Shown here in pieces: positions 50,860 to 60,140 of a stretch of DNA of 64,000 bases (the stretch's first letter is position 1; each line of letters opens with the position of its first letter). The DNA is taken from NCBI RefSeq assembly GCF_003347515.1, contig NZ_QEII01000323.1:1-64000 (forward strand). The letters are read 5' to 3'. A program made the translations under genes and the position numbers. Under the pieces are notes generated by a model, which was not told where the DNA came from, ran no database searches, and saw nothing but the letters and a program-made list of their open reading frames with translations. This DNA comes from Rhodoferax ferrireducens (GTDB lineage Bacteria; Pseudomonadota; Gammaproteobacteria; Burkholderiales; Burkholderiaceae_C).

Positions 50860-51522
50860 TTAGATGTCGAGCTTGAAGACCGACTTGAGTTCTTCGATCT
50901 GCTCGGTGTTCAAAGGGCTGGTCGGCGTATTGCGCAGCAGCAGGAACAGCTTGGCCGTCTCTTCCAGTTCCTCCGTTGCGTAGACGGCAGCTTCGAGCGA
51001 GGTGCCGGAAACCACCGGCCCGTGATTGGCAAGCAGCACAGCACAATGCTTGCGCGCAAGGCCGCGGATCGCATCGCCCAACGCGGGATCGCCGGGGCGG
51101 TGATAGGGAATCAGCGGCAGGAGGCCGACCTTCATCACGAAGTAAGCCGTCATGGGCGGGATGCAATCGTCATGGTTCAGGCCGCACATGCAGGAGACGG
51201 CGGCGGAATGCGTGGAATGCAGGTGCACGATGGCGCCCGCGCCCGCACGCTCCTCGTACATCGCGCGATGCAGAAAGGCTTCCTTGGAAGGCGCATCGCC
51301 GCTGACGTGGCGGCCGTCCCAGTCGAGCTTGGTCAGTCGTGCCGGATCGAGGCGGCCGAGGCAGACATTGGTCGGCGTCAGCAACCAGCCGTCGTCCAGC
51401 CGCACGCTGATGTTGCCGCTGCTGCCGGCGGTCAAACCGCGGTCGAACAGCGAGCGGCCGAATCCGACCATCTCTTCGCGCAATGCGGCTTCGTCGCGGC
51501 CGGTGGAAATCATCGTGCTCAT
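50860..51522 (-). CDS. Class II aldolase/adducin family protein, OtnC-like
   Basis: 220 residues from the ATG at 51522, overlapping the kinase gene stop (ATGA). SRG-type N-terminus (FDRGLTAGSSGNISVRL), zinc ligands in IVHLHSTHSAA and LLANHGPVV. Fuculose-phosphate-aldolase fold; with a DUF1537 kinase directly upstream it most resembles OtnC, which decarboxylates 3-oxo-tetronate 4-phosphate to dihydroxyacetone phosphate. A retro-aldol reaction is the alternative. Confidence 0.86.
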   Translation of the reverse strand: MSTMISTGRDEAALREEMVGFGRSLFDRGLTAGSSGNISVRLDDGWLLTPTNVCLGRLDPARLTKLDWDGRHVSGDAPSKEAFLHRAMYEERAGAGAIVHLHSTHSAAVSCMCGLNHDDCIPPMTAYFVMKVGLLPLIPYHRPGDPALGDAIRGLARKHCAVLLANHGPVVSGTSLEAAVYATEELEETAKLFLLLRNTPTSPLNTEQIEELKSVFKLDI

Positions 51523-52796
51523 TGCAGTCTGGCCCAGGCCTTGAGGAAGAAATCCTCGCTGCCGAAATTGCCGGACTTGAGCGCGAGCGCCAGCGGCGGC
51601 GTGCCGTCGTCGTCGTGCAGGGTGCTGGTCCATGGCACGCCAGGATCGATTTCGGGCCCGATGCGCAATCCCTTCACGCCGAGCGCTTTGACGACCGCGC
51701 CTGAAGTCTCGCCGCCGGCCACGATCATCTGGCCCACGCCAAGCAGCACCAGGCCACGCGCAATCGTTGCCAGCGCATTCTCCACGAGTTCGCCCGCATG
51801 CGCCACGCCGAGTTCGGCCTGCACCTGCCTGACTGCCTCGGGCGTGGCCGTGGCATAGATCAATACCGGTTGCTGCGCGATGCGACCACCTGCCCAGTCG
51901 AGAGCAGCAGAAACCACATCCTCACCGCGCGCCAGCTGTATCGGATCGATGTTGAAGGAGGGAAAGGACGCGCGCATCACTTCCACTTGCCTTTGCGTGG
52001 CCATGGAACAGCTGCCCGAAATCACGGCGCGCAGGCCGCCGGTCTTCGGCAGCGCATCGGCAACGGCATTCTCGGCAAGCAGGCCGCGCAAACGGAAGTT
52101 TTGCGGCAAGCCGAGCGCGATGCCGGAACCGCCGGTCACCAGCGGCAGATCGGCACAGGCCGCGCCTATCGCGTCGAGGTCCGCATTGGACAGCGCATCG
52201 ACGATGGCAAAACCGTGGCCCTGCTGGCGCAGCGCGGTGAAGCGTTCACGGATCGCCGCATCGCCCCTGCTCACCGTCGCGTAATCGACGAGGCCGACCT
52301 TGCGCCCCGCCTGCTGCTGCAGCACGCGCACCAGGTTCGCGTCGGTCATCGGCGTCAGCGGATGGTTGTGCATGCCGGACTCGGAGAGCGGCACATCGCC
52401 GACGAAAAGATTGCCCTTGTAGAGGGTACGTCCGTTGGCGGGAAAGGCCGGGCAGGCGATGGTGAAATCGGTCTCCAGCGCCTGCATCAAGGCTTCGGCG
52501 ACGGGGCCGATGTTGCCGCGCGGCGTGGAATCGAAGGTCGAGCAATACTTGAAGTAGAACTGCCGACAGCCTGCCTCGCGCAACCAGCGCAAAGCGGCAA
52601 GCGATTCCGCCACCGCGTCCTCGACCGGATTGGTGCGCGATTTCAACGCGATCACCACCGCGTCGACATCATCGGGCGGCGGCCCCTCCGGCACACCGAT
52701 CAATTGCACGGTGCGCATGCCCGCCTTCACCAGCATGCCGGCGAGGTCCGTGCCGCCGGTGAAATCGTCCGCAATGCATCCCAACAGTGCTGTCAT
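51519..52796 (-). CDS. Four-carbon acid sugar kinase family protein (OtnK/DUF1537)
   Basis: 425 residues from the ATG at 52796 (an ATG two codons upstream exists). The N-terminal motif GCIADDFTGGTDLAG and the C-terminal nucleotide-binding part (MIVAGGETSGAVVKALGVKGLRIG) define the family, whose members phosphorylate 3-oxo-tetronate, D-threonate or D-erythronate at O4. It is coupled to an OtnC-like gene, but the usual partner OtnI isomerase is missing and the dehydrogenase is of the GhrA rather than LtnD type. The exact acid is therefore uncertain. Confidence 0.88.
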   Translation of the reverse strand: MTALLGCIADDFTGGTDLAGMLVKAGMRTVQLIGVPEGPPPDDVDAVVIALKSRTNPVEDAVAESLAALRWLREAGCRQFYFKYCSTFDSTPRGNIGPVAEALMQALETDFTIACPAFPANGRTLYKGNLFVGDVPLSESGMHNHPLTPMTDANLVRVLQQQAGRKVGLVDYATVSRGDAAIRERFTALRQQGHGFAIVDALSNADLDAIGAACADLPLVTGGSGIALGLPQNFRLRGLLAENAVADALPKTGGLRAVISGSCSMATQRQVEVMRASFPSFNIDPIQLARGEDVVSAALDWAGGRIAQQPVLIYATATPEAVRQVQAELGVAHAGELVENALATIARGLVLLGVGQMIVAGGETSGAVVKALGVKGLRIGPEIDPGVPWTSTLHDDDGTPPLALALKSGNFGSEDFFLKAWARLQ

Positions 52797-52809
52797 GGCC
52801 ATCGCCTAT

Positions 52810-53565
52810 TTACGCCGGGCGGTAGATCACGTACACCTTCGCCACTTGCCCAAGGCTCTCCCAGCTGCAAGAGGCCTTCTGCTCGATGAGGAAGATGTCG
52901 CCCTTCGAGAACGTGCCGCTGCGACCCGTTTCATCGACGAAGGTCACGCTGCCTTCCAGCAGGTGCATCAGTTCCATGTGGCGGAAGAACATCGCGCGGC
53001 GGGTATAGGGCGTCGAGTCCCAGGTGCCGCAGGTGAATTCGCCGTCGGCCGAACGGTAGTCGGTGTAGTTGCGGCAAACCGGCGCCGGTGTGAGCAGAAG
53101 CTCGGCCAGCGGCCCGCCCGCTGACGGTCCCATCTCTGGGTTCTCCTTGATTGGCACGATGGCGCCGTCGCCCGCCTGGCTCTTGTTGTAACGGGTGAAG
53201 ATCAGCGACACCGGTCCTTGTGCGGACCAGGTGAATGCCGCACCCTGCTTGAGCAGCGCGCTCTGGTTCGGCCCCAGCGTCAGGGTGGAGCCCTGCTGCG
53301 TCAGGGTCAGACTGCCTTCGTTGACGATGATGAATTCATCCTTTGGCAGGGACTGCACGGAGCCGCTGCCGGCGTCGAGCGCGATGACGCCCGCGGTGAC
53401 GGGGCTCGGCTCCCAGTCCAGGACGCGGCGGCTGGAAAGGAAACGGTCCTCTCCCGTCGCAGTTTTCACTGCGGTGCCCAGGCTCTTGTCGCGCGCGAAC
53501 TGGCGCAGATCGACGAAGGATGGCGGGTTAGCCAGCATGGCCGCTGCTTGCTGCAAATTCGACAT
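52810..53565 (-). CDS. Bicupin protein with two Cupin_3 (DUF861) domains
   Basis: 251 residues. A first cupin at about 65-135 (DEFIIVNEGSLTLTQQG) and a second at about 170-250 (MFFRHMELMHLLEGSVTFVD, then FSKGDIFLIEQ and SCSWE). The second has the typical G-D and W-E positions of DUF861 proteins such as EutQ and (S)-ureidoglycine aminohydrolase. It may be an isomerase, hydrolase or sensor for the operon's substrate. It lies between the oxidoreductase subunits and the kinase. The 17 bp at its 3' end recur at 46961-46977. Confidence 0.8.
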   Translation of the reverse strand: MSNLQQAAAMLANPPSFVDLRQFARDKSLGTAVKTATGEDRFLSSRRVLDWEPSPVTAGVIALDAGSGSVQSLPKDEFIIVNEGSLTLTQQGSTLTLGPNQSALLKQGAAFTWSAQGPVSLIFTRYNKSQAGDGAIVPIKENPEMGPSAGGPLAELLLTPAPVCRNYTDYRSADGEFTCGTWDSTPYTRRAMFFRHMELMHLLEGSVTFVDETGRSGTFSKGDIFLIEQKASCSWESLGQVAKVYVIYRPA

Positions 53566-53601
53566 GGTTTGTTCTCGATTCGATAATGATGTAAATAAAG
53601 G

Positions 53602-54747
53602 CTACGCCGCTTGCGTTGCAAGCTTGGCGAAACGCCCGATGTGGTAACACTCGATCGGCGTGCTGGTGCTGCCGGTATGGATCAGTTCCGCCATGACGTC
53701 GCCCACGCCCGGTCCCAACTGGAAGCCTTCGCCGGAGAAGCCAAAGGCGTAGTACAGGCCAGGTACGCGCGCGCTCGGCCCCATGACCGGCCGACTGTCT
53801 TCCATGTAGCCCTCGATCCCGCTCCAGACGCGAATGATGTTCAGGTGCTTGAATGCGGGCACCACGCGCGGCGCGTTCGTCAGCTTGTACAGCGTTCTGT
53901 TCGGATTCACGTAGGCGCGCCGATTCTCCATATCCACCGGTTCATGACCGCCGCCGCCGATGATGATGTTGCCGCGCGCAACCTGGCGGAAGAAGACGAC
54001 TTGCTCGAACACGTCCGCCTGAGCACCAATCGTCGGCCCGATGGCGTAAGGCACCGGTTCGGTGACGCACATCTGCGGCGCTTTGGCGATCATCGGCACC
54101 GGCTCGCCGAAGCTTTCGCTGATGCGATTGCCCCATGCACCGGCGGTGATGAGCGCCACGGGCGCACGGAAGGTCCGGCCATCGGCGGCGGTCACGCGGA
54201 AGTCCCCGCCCTCCTTTTCGACACTCACGATGTCGGTGTTTTCAAACAGCTGCGCGCCTTCGCGCACCGCGGCACGGCCGATTGCCGGCGCCGCCAGGCG
54301 GGGATTGGCATGACCGTCGTGGGGGGCATAGCAACCCGCAGTGACTTCCGGCCCCAGGTAGGGAAAACGCTCGTGCAGCGCTTTCGCGCTCAGCATTTGC
54401 ATATCCAGGCCGAAGGAGCCGGCATCCTCCGTATACTTCACCATTCGTTCCTCGTGCGCCGGCGTGAAGCCGGTACGCAGATGGCCGTTCAGCAGGAGCT
54501 CGACGTCCGAACCGAACAATTCCTTGAAGTTCAGCCAGGTCTCGCGCGCGCGGTTTGACAGCGGCAGTTGCTCGACGGGGCGGCCCATCCGGCGCGTGTT
54601 GCCGAAGTTGACACCGCTGGCCTGCTGGCCGACCAATCCCCGCTCGAGCAGGATGACCGACACCCCGCGCTTGCGCAGGAAAAAGGCCGAGGCGGCGCCC
54701 ATGATGCCGCCGCCGACGATGATGACATCCGCTTGAATCGCACTCAT
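53602..54747 (-). CDS. DAO-family FAD oxidoreductase, beta subunit (HcnC/OoxB-like)
   Basis: 381 residues from the ATG at 54747, overlapping the HcnB-like stop (ATGA). The FAD motif VIIVGGGIMGAASAFFLRKRG is at the N-terminus and the C-terminal FGFSGEGFQLGPGVGDVMAE closes the DAO fold. This is the catalytic, substrate-oxidising subunit of heterotrimeric amine dehydrogenases such as hydrogen cyanide synthase, octopine/nopaline oxidase and hydroxyproline dehydrogenase. Adjacent genes encode the other two subunits. A secondary amine is the likely substrate. Confidence 0.88.
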   Translation of the reverse strand: MSAIQADVIIVGGGIMGAASAFFLRKRGVSVILLERGLVGQQASGVNFGNTRRMGRPVEQLPLSNRARETWLNFKELFGSDVELLLNGHLRTGFTPAHEERMVKYTEDAGSFGLDMQMLSAKALHERFPYLGPEVTAGCYAPHDGHANPRLAAPAIGRAAVREGAQLFENTDIVSVEKEGGDFRVTAADGRTFRAPVALITAGAWGNRISESFGEPVPMIAKAPQMCVTEPVPYAIGPTIGAQADVFEQVVFFRQVARGNIIIGGGGHEPVDMENRRAYVNPNRTLYKLTNAPRVVPAFKHLNIIRVWSGIEGYMEDSRPVMGPSARVPGLYYAFGFSGEGFQLGPGVGDVMAELIHTGSTSTPIECYHIGRFAKLATQAA

Positions 54748-56120
54748 TGATCCTCCTCCCGCACTGCAAGCGACAGCGGCTTGACCGGCGCCTGGCCGCG
54801 CAGCCGCCCTACCAGTTCCACTGGAACACCGGCGGCATGGGCGATGACTTCCGCCCCCGCGTTTGCGCAATAACGTCCCTGGCAGCGCCCCATGCCGACG
54901 CGGCTGAAGGCCTTGGCCCGGTTCGCTTCCTGCGCACCCATTTCACACACCACGCGGCGCAATTCGCCGGCGGTGACCGCTTCGCAGCGGCAGACGATGG
55001 CCTCGTCCGGCAATTCGGCTGCCTGCTTCGCCGGCCATGGGAAGGCTTGCACCAGTCCGCGGCGGAAGCGGTCCATGCTGGCCTGCGCCCTCCGCAGCTG
55101 CTGCAATTGTTCATCGTCCACCTTGAGATGGAAATCCTTCAGCACGGCCATGGCCGCAAGACGGCCGCCGATCTCGGCACCGTCCGCGCCCAGCACGCGC
55201 ACGCCGTCGCCGGCCAGGTACACGCCCGGCACCGAGCTGCGGCCGTCCTCCCCGAGCTCGGGCAGCCACTGGCGCGTTTCCTGGTCGAAGCGGAACGCGC
55301 AGCGCGCCAGGTCGGCGAGCTGGGTCTCGGGGCGCAGGTGGTAACCCATGGCGACGGCGTCGCAGTCGAAGCTGCGCACCTTGCCGCGGCCGTCGCGCAC
55401 CGTCACGCCCTGCACGCCGTTGTCCGCGGAACCGGTGATCTCGAGCGGCGTGACGCCGGTCAGCACCGGCACGCCGGCGCGCTTCAAGCCGGCCACCAGG
55501 CGCAGGCCCTCGATCAGCACCTTGGGGCGCGCCAGCAGTTTCGGCAGCGCGGCGACACGGCGCATCAGGGGCGAGGTGTCGAGCACGGCGGCGACTTTCG
55601 CGCCCGCCTTGACGTATTGCGAAGCGACCAGGTACAGCAGCGGCCCGGTGCCCATGAACACCACCTGGCGGCCGATCGCGCAGGCCTGCGCCTTCAATGC
55701 GATCTGCGACGCGCCCAGGCTGTAGGTGCCGGCAAACTGCCAGCCCTTGACGGGCATCAGGCGGTCGGTCGCGCCGGAACAGATCACCAGCGCATCGTAG
55801 GGCAAGGCTGAGGTGCGCTCGTTCTTGACGACATTCAGCTTCTTGTCGGAGATGTTCCAGGCCAGGGTTTCCGGCCAATAGTCGATCTTGTCGCGCAGCG
55901 CATCGAAGCTCTCGTGCAGCGCCTGGGCGGAGGCGGCCACGGTGCCGTACAGCTTGGCGTAGGGCCGGGTAAAGTTGTCCGGCTGGCGGCGGTAGATCTG
56001 GCCGCCGTCGCGGCGGTTCTCGTCGATCACGATCGGGCGCAGGCCGGCGGCGACCAGCGTCTGCGCGCAGCGCACGCCCGACGGCCCGGCACCGACGATG
56101 ATTACGCGAGGTTGGGCCAT
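54744..56120 (-). CDS. NAD(P)/FAD oxidoreductase with BFD-like [2Fe-2S] domain (HcnB/OoxA-like)
   Basis: 458 residues from the ATG at 56120. N-terminal FAD motif VIIVGAGPSGVRCAQTL, second dinucleotide fold VVFMGTGPLLYLVA, LAGDGVRVLGA near the C-terminal part of the flavin domain, then a BFD-type iron-sulfur segment with IVCRCEAVTAGEL and MGRCQGRYC. This matches the alpha subunit of HcnABC/opine-oxidase-type complexes. Its start overlaps the small ferredoxin-like subunit gene by 19 bp and its stop overlaps the beta-subunit gene by 4 bp, favouring stoichiometric synthesis. Confidence 0.9.
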   Translation of the reverse strand: MAQPRVIIVGAGPSGVRCAQTLVAAGLRPIVIDENRRDGGQIYRRQPDNFTRPYAKLYGTVAASAQALHESFDALRDKIDYWPETLAWNISDKKLNVVKNERTSALPYDALVICSGATDRLMPVKGWQFAGTYSLGASQIALKAQACAIGRQVVFMGTGPLLYLVASQYVKAGAKVAAVLDTSPLMRRVAALPKLLARPKVLIEGLRLVAGLKRAGVPVLTGVTPLEITGSADNGVQGVTVRDGRGKVRSFDCDAVAMGYHLRPETQLADLARCAFRFDQETRQWLPELGEDGRSSVPGVYLAGDGVRVLGADGAEIGGRLAAMAVLKDFHLKVDDEQLQQLRRAQASMDRFRRGLVQAFPWPAKQAAELPDEAIVCRCEAVTAGELRRVVCEMGAQEANRAKAFSRVGMGRCQGRYCANAGAEVIAHAAGVPVELVGRLRGQAPVKPLSLAVREEDQ

Positions 56121-56410
56121 GTCGCCTCCGGTTGTTTTGTGACGATATGCATTCCTTCTCCTACCACGGTGGTGCAAGCGCGCAAGCGCTCGCCGTCAGC
56201 GGTCCAGACCCAGCAATCCTGGCACGCGCCCATCAGGCAAAAGCCGGCGCGCTTGCCGTCGCCGAATTCGGACTCGCGCAGGTGCCGCACGTTGTTGAGC
56301 AGGGCGACCATCAGGGTGTCGCCGGCGAGCGCCTCGACCGTGTGGCCGTCGATCATGATGCGCACGCGCGCACGGTTGGTTTCCGCCAATCGGATAAAAC
56401 GCTGACTCAT
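56102..56410 (-). CDS. Small [2Fe-2S] subunit (HcnA/SoxA-N-like)
   Basis: 102 residues from the ATG at 56410, which overlaps the ABC ATPase stop (ATGA). The core FCLMGACQDCWVW gives C-x4-C-x2-C, and RLRACTTVV supplies the fourth cysteine of a plant-type ferredoxin-like cluster. This is the electron-transfer subunit of the three-part amine dehydrogenase encoded with the next two genes. Confidence 0.9.
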   Translation of the reverse strand: MSQRFIRLAETNRARVRIMIDGHTVEALAGDTLMVALLNNVRHLRESEFGDGKRAGFCLMGACQDCWVWTADGERLRACTTVVGEGMHIVTKQPEATWPNLA

Positions 56411-58254
56411 GCCACGCGTCCTTCTACCAGGCGCAGTGGCGTCTGTATGTCGCGCAATGTCGCTTCTGAATGATGGCAGAGAATGCTGCCGCCATTGTCG
56501 AGCACCCGGCGCGGCGGCGGCAGGTTGTTGCACACGCCGTCCACGCGTAACGAGCAGCGATCGAGGAAGGAGCAGATACCGCGCATCTGGCCGGACGATG
56601 TCAGCGCCGGCAACCCGGCCGGGTTGCGTTCGCCCACTTCTTCCAGCCAGCCGCGGCGCAGCGCCGGCACCGACGAGATCAACAAGTGCGTATACGGATG
56701 GTAAGGCGGCAGCGCCAATGCCTCGCGCTTGCGCGCCTCCACCTTGTGGCCTGAATACATCACCACGATCTCGTCGCAGATGGCGCGCACCGTGTTGATG
56801 TCATGGCTGATGAACATGTAGGACACGTTCAGCTCCTTGCGCAGTTCGGCCATCAGTTCGAGGATGGCGGCGCCGACCACGGTATCGAGCGCGGACGTGA
56901 CTTCGTCGCACAGGATCAGGTCAGGCTGCGCGGCCAGCGCACGCGCCAGGTTGATGCGCTGCTTCTGGCCGCCGGACAATTCCCCCGGCAAGCGGTCGGC
57001 CACTGTTGACGGCAATTTGACCAGGTCGAGCAGCTGCAATACCCGCTTGCGGCGTGCTTCGCCCTTCATGTCGTGGTAGAACTCAAGTGGACGCGCGAGG
57101 ATGCGTTCAATTGAATGCATGGGATTGAGCGCGGTATCGGCACTCTGGAACACGAACTGGATACGGCGGAATTGTTCGCGCGTGCGTCCTTCGAGCGTGG
57201 GCGCCAGGCGCTTACCGTCCAGCAGGATCTCGCCTTCCGAGGGTGCGACCATGCCGGCGATAGCGCGCGCCAGCGTGGTCTTGCCGGAGCCCGATTCGCC
57301 GATCACGCCGATGGTCGCGCCGCGCGGGATGACGAGGCTGATGTCGTCCAGCACGCACTTGATCGGCACGCCGCGCTTGGCGACGCCGTAGGAGGCGTAG
57401 AGGCCGCGCACTTCCAACAGCGGGTGTTCCTGTGTCAACTTGACCTCGACGCTTGCTTCACTGCGCTGCTTGGGCGCGATCGCGGCCAGCAGGCTCTTCG
57501 TGTAAGGATGGGCAGGCGCGGACAGTATCTGCGTGGTCGATCCGATTTCTCGAACCTCACCGTCGCGCAGCACCACGATGCGGTCGGCCATTTGCGCGAC
57601 CACCGCCAGGTCGTGCGAAACATAGACCGCCGTGCTGCCGCGCTCCTTCACTACCTTCTTGAAGGCGCGCAAAACCTCGATCTGCGTCGTCACGTCCAGC
57701 GCCGTGGTCGGCTCGTCCATGATCACCAGTTCCGGGTCGGTGATCATGGCCATCGCCGCCATCAGGCGCTGCAACTGGCCGCCCGACACCTGGTGCGGAT
57801 AACGCATGCCGATCTTTTCCGGGTCTGGCAGAGCCAGCGCACGGAACAACTCGACCGCCTTGGCTTCGGCGACTTCGCGCGACATCACCTTGTGAATCAG
57901 CGCGCTCTCGACCACCTGGTCCATCAGGCGTTTGGACGGGTTGAAGGAGGCGGCGGCGCTTTGCGCAATGTAGGCGACCGTACGGCCGCGCAACTTCGCC
58001 AACTGACCTTCGCTCATCGACAGCACCTCGTGCCCGGCAACGGTTACCGTGCCGCCGGCCAGACGGCAGCCGGCGCGGGCATAGCCCATCAGCGCCAGCG
58101 CGATGGTCGTCTTGCCAGAGCCGGACTCGCCGATCAATGCGAGCACCTCGCCTTTTTGAATCGAAAAATCAGCGCCATGGACGATGGGCACATCCTCGTC
58201 CATGTCATTGCGGGCGGTGACCCGCAGGCCGGATACCTTGACGATGTCGTTCAT
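56407..58254 (-). CDS. Dipeptide/oligopeptide ABC transporter, two ATPase domains in one chain
   Basis: 615 residues from the ATG at 58254. Two complete nucleotide-binding domains, each with GESGSGKTT, and signatures VSGGQLQR and LSGGQKQR. Each has the C-terminal segment typical of OppD/OppF, including HPYTKSLL and YHPYTHLLI and a Cys-rich end (ICSFLDRC...VCNN). It is a DppD-DppF-type fusion, as in some GsiA/YejF proteins. It energises the permeases encoded directly upstream. Confidence 0.93.
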   Translation of the reverse strand: MNDIVKVSGLRVTARNDMDEDVPIVHGADFSIQKGEVLALIGESGSGKTTIALALMGYARAGCRLAGGTVTVAGHEVLSMSEGQLAKLRGRTVAYIAQSAAASFNPSKRLMDQVVESALIHKVMSREVAEAKAVELFRALALPDPEKIGMRYPHQVSGGQLQRLMAAMAMITDPELVIMDEPTTALDVTTQIEVLRAFKKVVKERGSTAVYVSHDLAVVAQMADRIVVLRDGEVREIGSTTQILSAPAHPYTKSLLAAIAPKQRSEASVEVKLTQEHPLLEVRGLYASYGVAKRGVPIKCVLDDISLVIPRGATIGVIGESGSGKTTLARAIAGMVAPSEGEILLDGKRLAPTLEGRTREQFRRIQFVFQSADTALNPMHSIERILARPLEFYHDMKGEARRKRVLQLLDLVKLPSTVADRLPGELSGGQKQRINLARALAAQPDLILCDEVTSALDTVVGAAILELMAELRKELNVSYMFISHDINTVRAICDEIVVMYSGHKVEARKREALALPPYHPYTHLLISSVPALRRGWLEEVGERNPAGLPALTSSGQMRGICSFLDRCSLRVDGVCNNLPPPRRVLDNGGSILCHHSEATLRDIQTPLRLVEGRVA

Positions 58255-58255
58255 A

Positions 58256-59122
58256 TCATGCCTCGCTTCCACGGCGCTTGCGGCCGGCAAAACTGTCGAT
58301 GGCCATGTTGACACCGATGGTCAACGTCGCGATGGCAATGGCCGGGATGATCACCGCCGGTGCGCCTTCGGAGAGGCCGATGATGTTTTCACGTACCAGC
58401 GATCCCCAGTCAGCCTCCGGCGGCTGCACCCCGAGCCCGAGGAAGCTCATGCCGCTCAGCATCAGCACGATGAACACGAAGCGCAGGCCGAAGTCGGCGA
58501 GCACGGGACGGAACATGTTCGGCAGCATCTCGAAGAGGGTGATGTAGAACAGGCCTTCGCCGCGTGCGCGCGCCGCCTGCACATAGTCCATGGCCTGCAC
58601 ATTCACGGCCAGGGCACGGGCGATGCGGTAGGCGCCGGCCATGTAGCCAACACCGGCCGTCAGGATCAGCACCGGGATCGAGGCGCCGAACGCGGCGATG
58701 ATGATCAGCGCCAGCAGTTTGCTGGGGATGCTGATCTTGATGTCGATGATGCGGCTGACGATGGCGTCGAACCAGCCGCCCAAAGCCGCAGCGAACAAGG
58801 CCAGGACGGTGCCGCCGATGCTGGCCAGCAGCACCCCAGCCAGCGCCACGCCGATGGTGTACGGCGCACCGTGCAGGATGCGGCTCAGCATGTCGCGCCC
58901 GAGGTAATCGGTGCCAAGCGGGTGTTGCGCGCTCATCGGCGCGAACACATCGTCGCCGGTGACGCCGCCTACACCATACTGGGCAATGTAGGGCCCGATC
59001 AGGGCCATCAGCAGCCAGAACGTGACAATCACGATGCCGATCACGCCCGCTATTGGCAGGCGGCGGCGCGGCTTGCGCTTGACGGTGGGAGTCATAACGG
59101 GGGTATTCACGGGGTTGTTCAT
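58256..59122 (-). CDS. ABC transporter permease (DppC/OppC type)
   Basis: 288 residues with about six transmembrane helices. Begins with a TM helix near residue 24 (PIAGVIGIVIVTFWLLMALIG), contains HPLGTDYLGRDMLSRILHG before the second helix as in DppC, and the EAA-like loop AARARGEGLFYITLFEMLPN. It overlaps the DppB-type gene by 4 bp and is followed one base later by the ATPase gene. Confidence 0.93.
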   Translation of the reverse strand: MNNPVNTPVMTPTVKRKPRRRLPIAGVIGIVIVTFWLLMALIGPYIAQYGVGGVTGDDVFAPMSAQHPLGTDYLGRDMLSRILHGAPYTIGVALAGVLLASIGGTVLALFAAALGGWFDAIVSRIIDIKISIPSKLLALIIIAAFGASIPVLILTAGVGYMAGAYRIARALAVNVQAMDYVQAARARGEGLFYITLFEMLPNMFRPVLADFGLRFVFIVLMLSGMSFLGLGVQPPEADWGSLVRENIIGLSEGAPAVIIPAIAIATLTIGVNMAIDSFAGRKRRGSEA

Positions 59123-60072
59123 TTACGCAGCCTCGGGTTGGAAAGAATCGCGGCCATGTCAGCCAGGGTCAGCAACACCAGATAGCCGGCACAGAAAATC
59201 ATGGCGCAGGCTTGTACCACCGGCATGTCGCGCATAGTGACGGAGTCGACCATCAAGCTGGCGATGCCCGGATAGTTGAAGATCGATTCAACGATGATTA
59301 CGCCGCCGATCAGGTAAGCCAGGGAGAGCGCCACCGCGTTGGCGATCGGGCCGACCGCGTTCGGCAGTGCATGGGCCAGCACCATGCGAATCGGCCGCAC
59401 GCCCTTCAGGCGCGCCATCTCGACGTAGGAAGAATTGAGCTGGTCGATCACCGCGGCGCGGGTCATGCGCGCCATCTGCGCCACGATCACGCAGCACAGC
59501 GTCATCACCGGCATCGCGTACACGCGCAGGAACTGGCCGAAGGTGGCGATATCCTCGGTACGCGACAGCGCGGACAGCCAGCGCAGCTTGACTGCAAAGA
59601 TCAGCACCGCCACGGTGGCGATCAGGAATTCCGGTACCGACACCGTCCACACCGTCGCCACGCTGACCGTGCGGTCGAACAGCGAGCCGCGGTACATCGC
59701 CGACGTGATGCCGATGGCCAGCGCAACCGGCACCGATACGGCTGTCGTTGCCGCCGCCAGCATCAGCGAGTTCGGCAAACGTCCGCCGATCAGATCTGCC
59801 ACCGGCAAGCCATTGGCCAACGCAATGCCGGGATTTCCAGTCAGCAGCCCGCCCAACCAGTGGAAATACCGGACATAGGCAGGCTGGTCCAGCCCGAACT
59901 TTGCCCGCAAGGCAGCGAGCAGTTCAGGCGTGGACTCCTGCCCGAGCAGTGCCTGCGCCGCATCGCCCGGCAACAGGTTGGTGATCGTAAAGATCACGAC
60001 CGAAACGGCCAGCAGAGTCAGCGCGCCGACACCGAGCCGATTGATGACGAGTCGTACAGTGGTACCGTTCAT
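59119..60072 (-). CDS. ABC transporter permease (DppB/OppB type)
   Basis: 317 residues from the ATG at 60072, placed after AAAGG; in-frame ATGs at 60087 and 60090 are alternatives. About six TM helices; motifs LLPGDAAQALLG, the DppB extracytoplasmic start, and the EAA loop MARLKGVRPIRMVLAHALPN. Forms the translocation pore with the DppC-type partner. Confidence 0.93.
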   Translation of the reverse strand: MNGTTVRLVINRLGVGALTLLAVSVVIFTITNLLPGDAAQALLGQESTPELLAALRAKFGLDQPAYVRYFHWLGGLLTGNPGIALANGLPVADLIGGRLPNSLMLAAATTAVSVPVALAIGITSAMYRGSLFDRTVSVATVWTVSVPEFLIATVAVLIFAVKLRWLSALSRTEDIATFGQFLRVYAMPVMTLCCVIVAQMARMTRAAVIDQLNSSYVEMARLKGVRPIRMVLAHALPNAVGPIANAVALSLAYLIGGVIIVESIFNYPGIASLMVDSVTMRDMPVVQACAMIFCAGYLVLLTLADMAAILSNPRLRK

Positions 60073-60140
60073 GATTGAACCTTTCATCATTAAAGTGGCC
60101 GATATCGTGCAGATTTAGCACAGACACCGGCCATCTGTCG

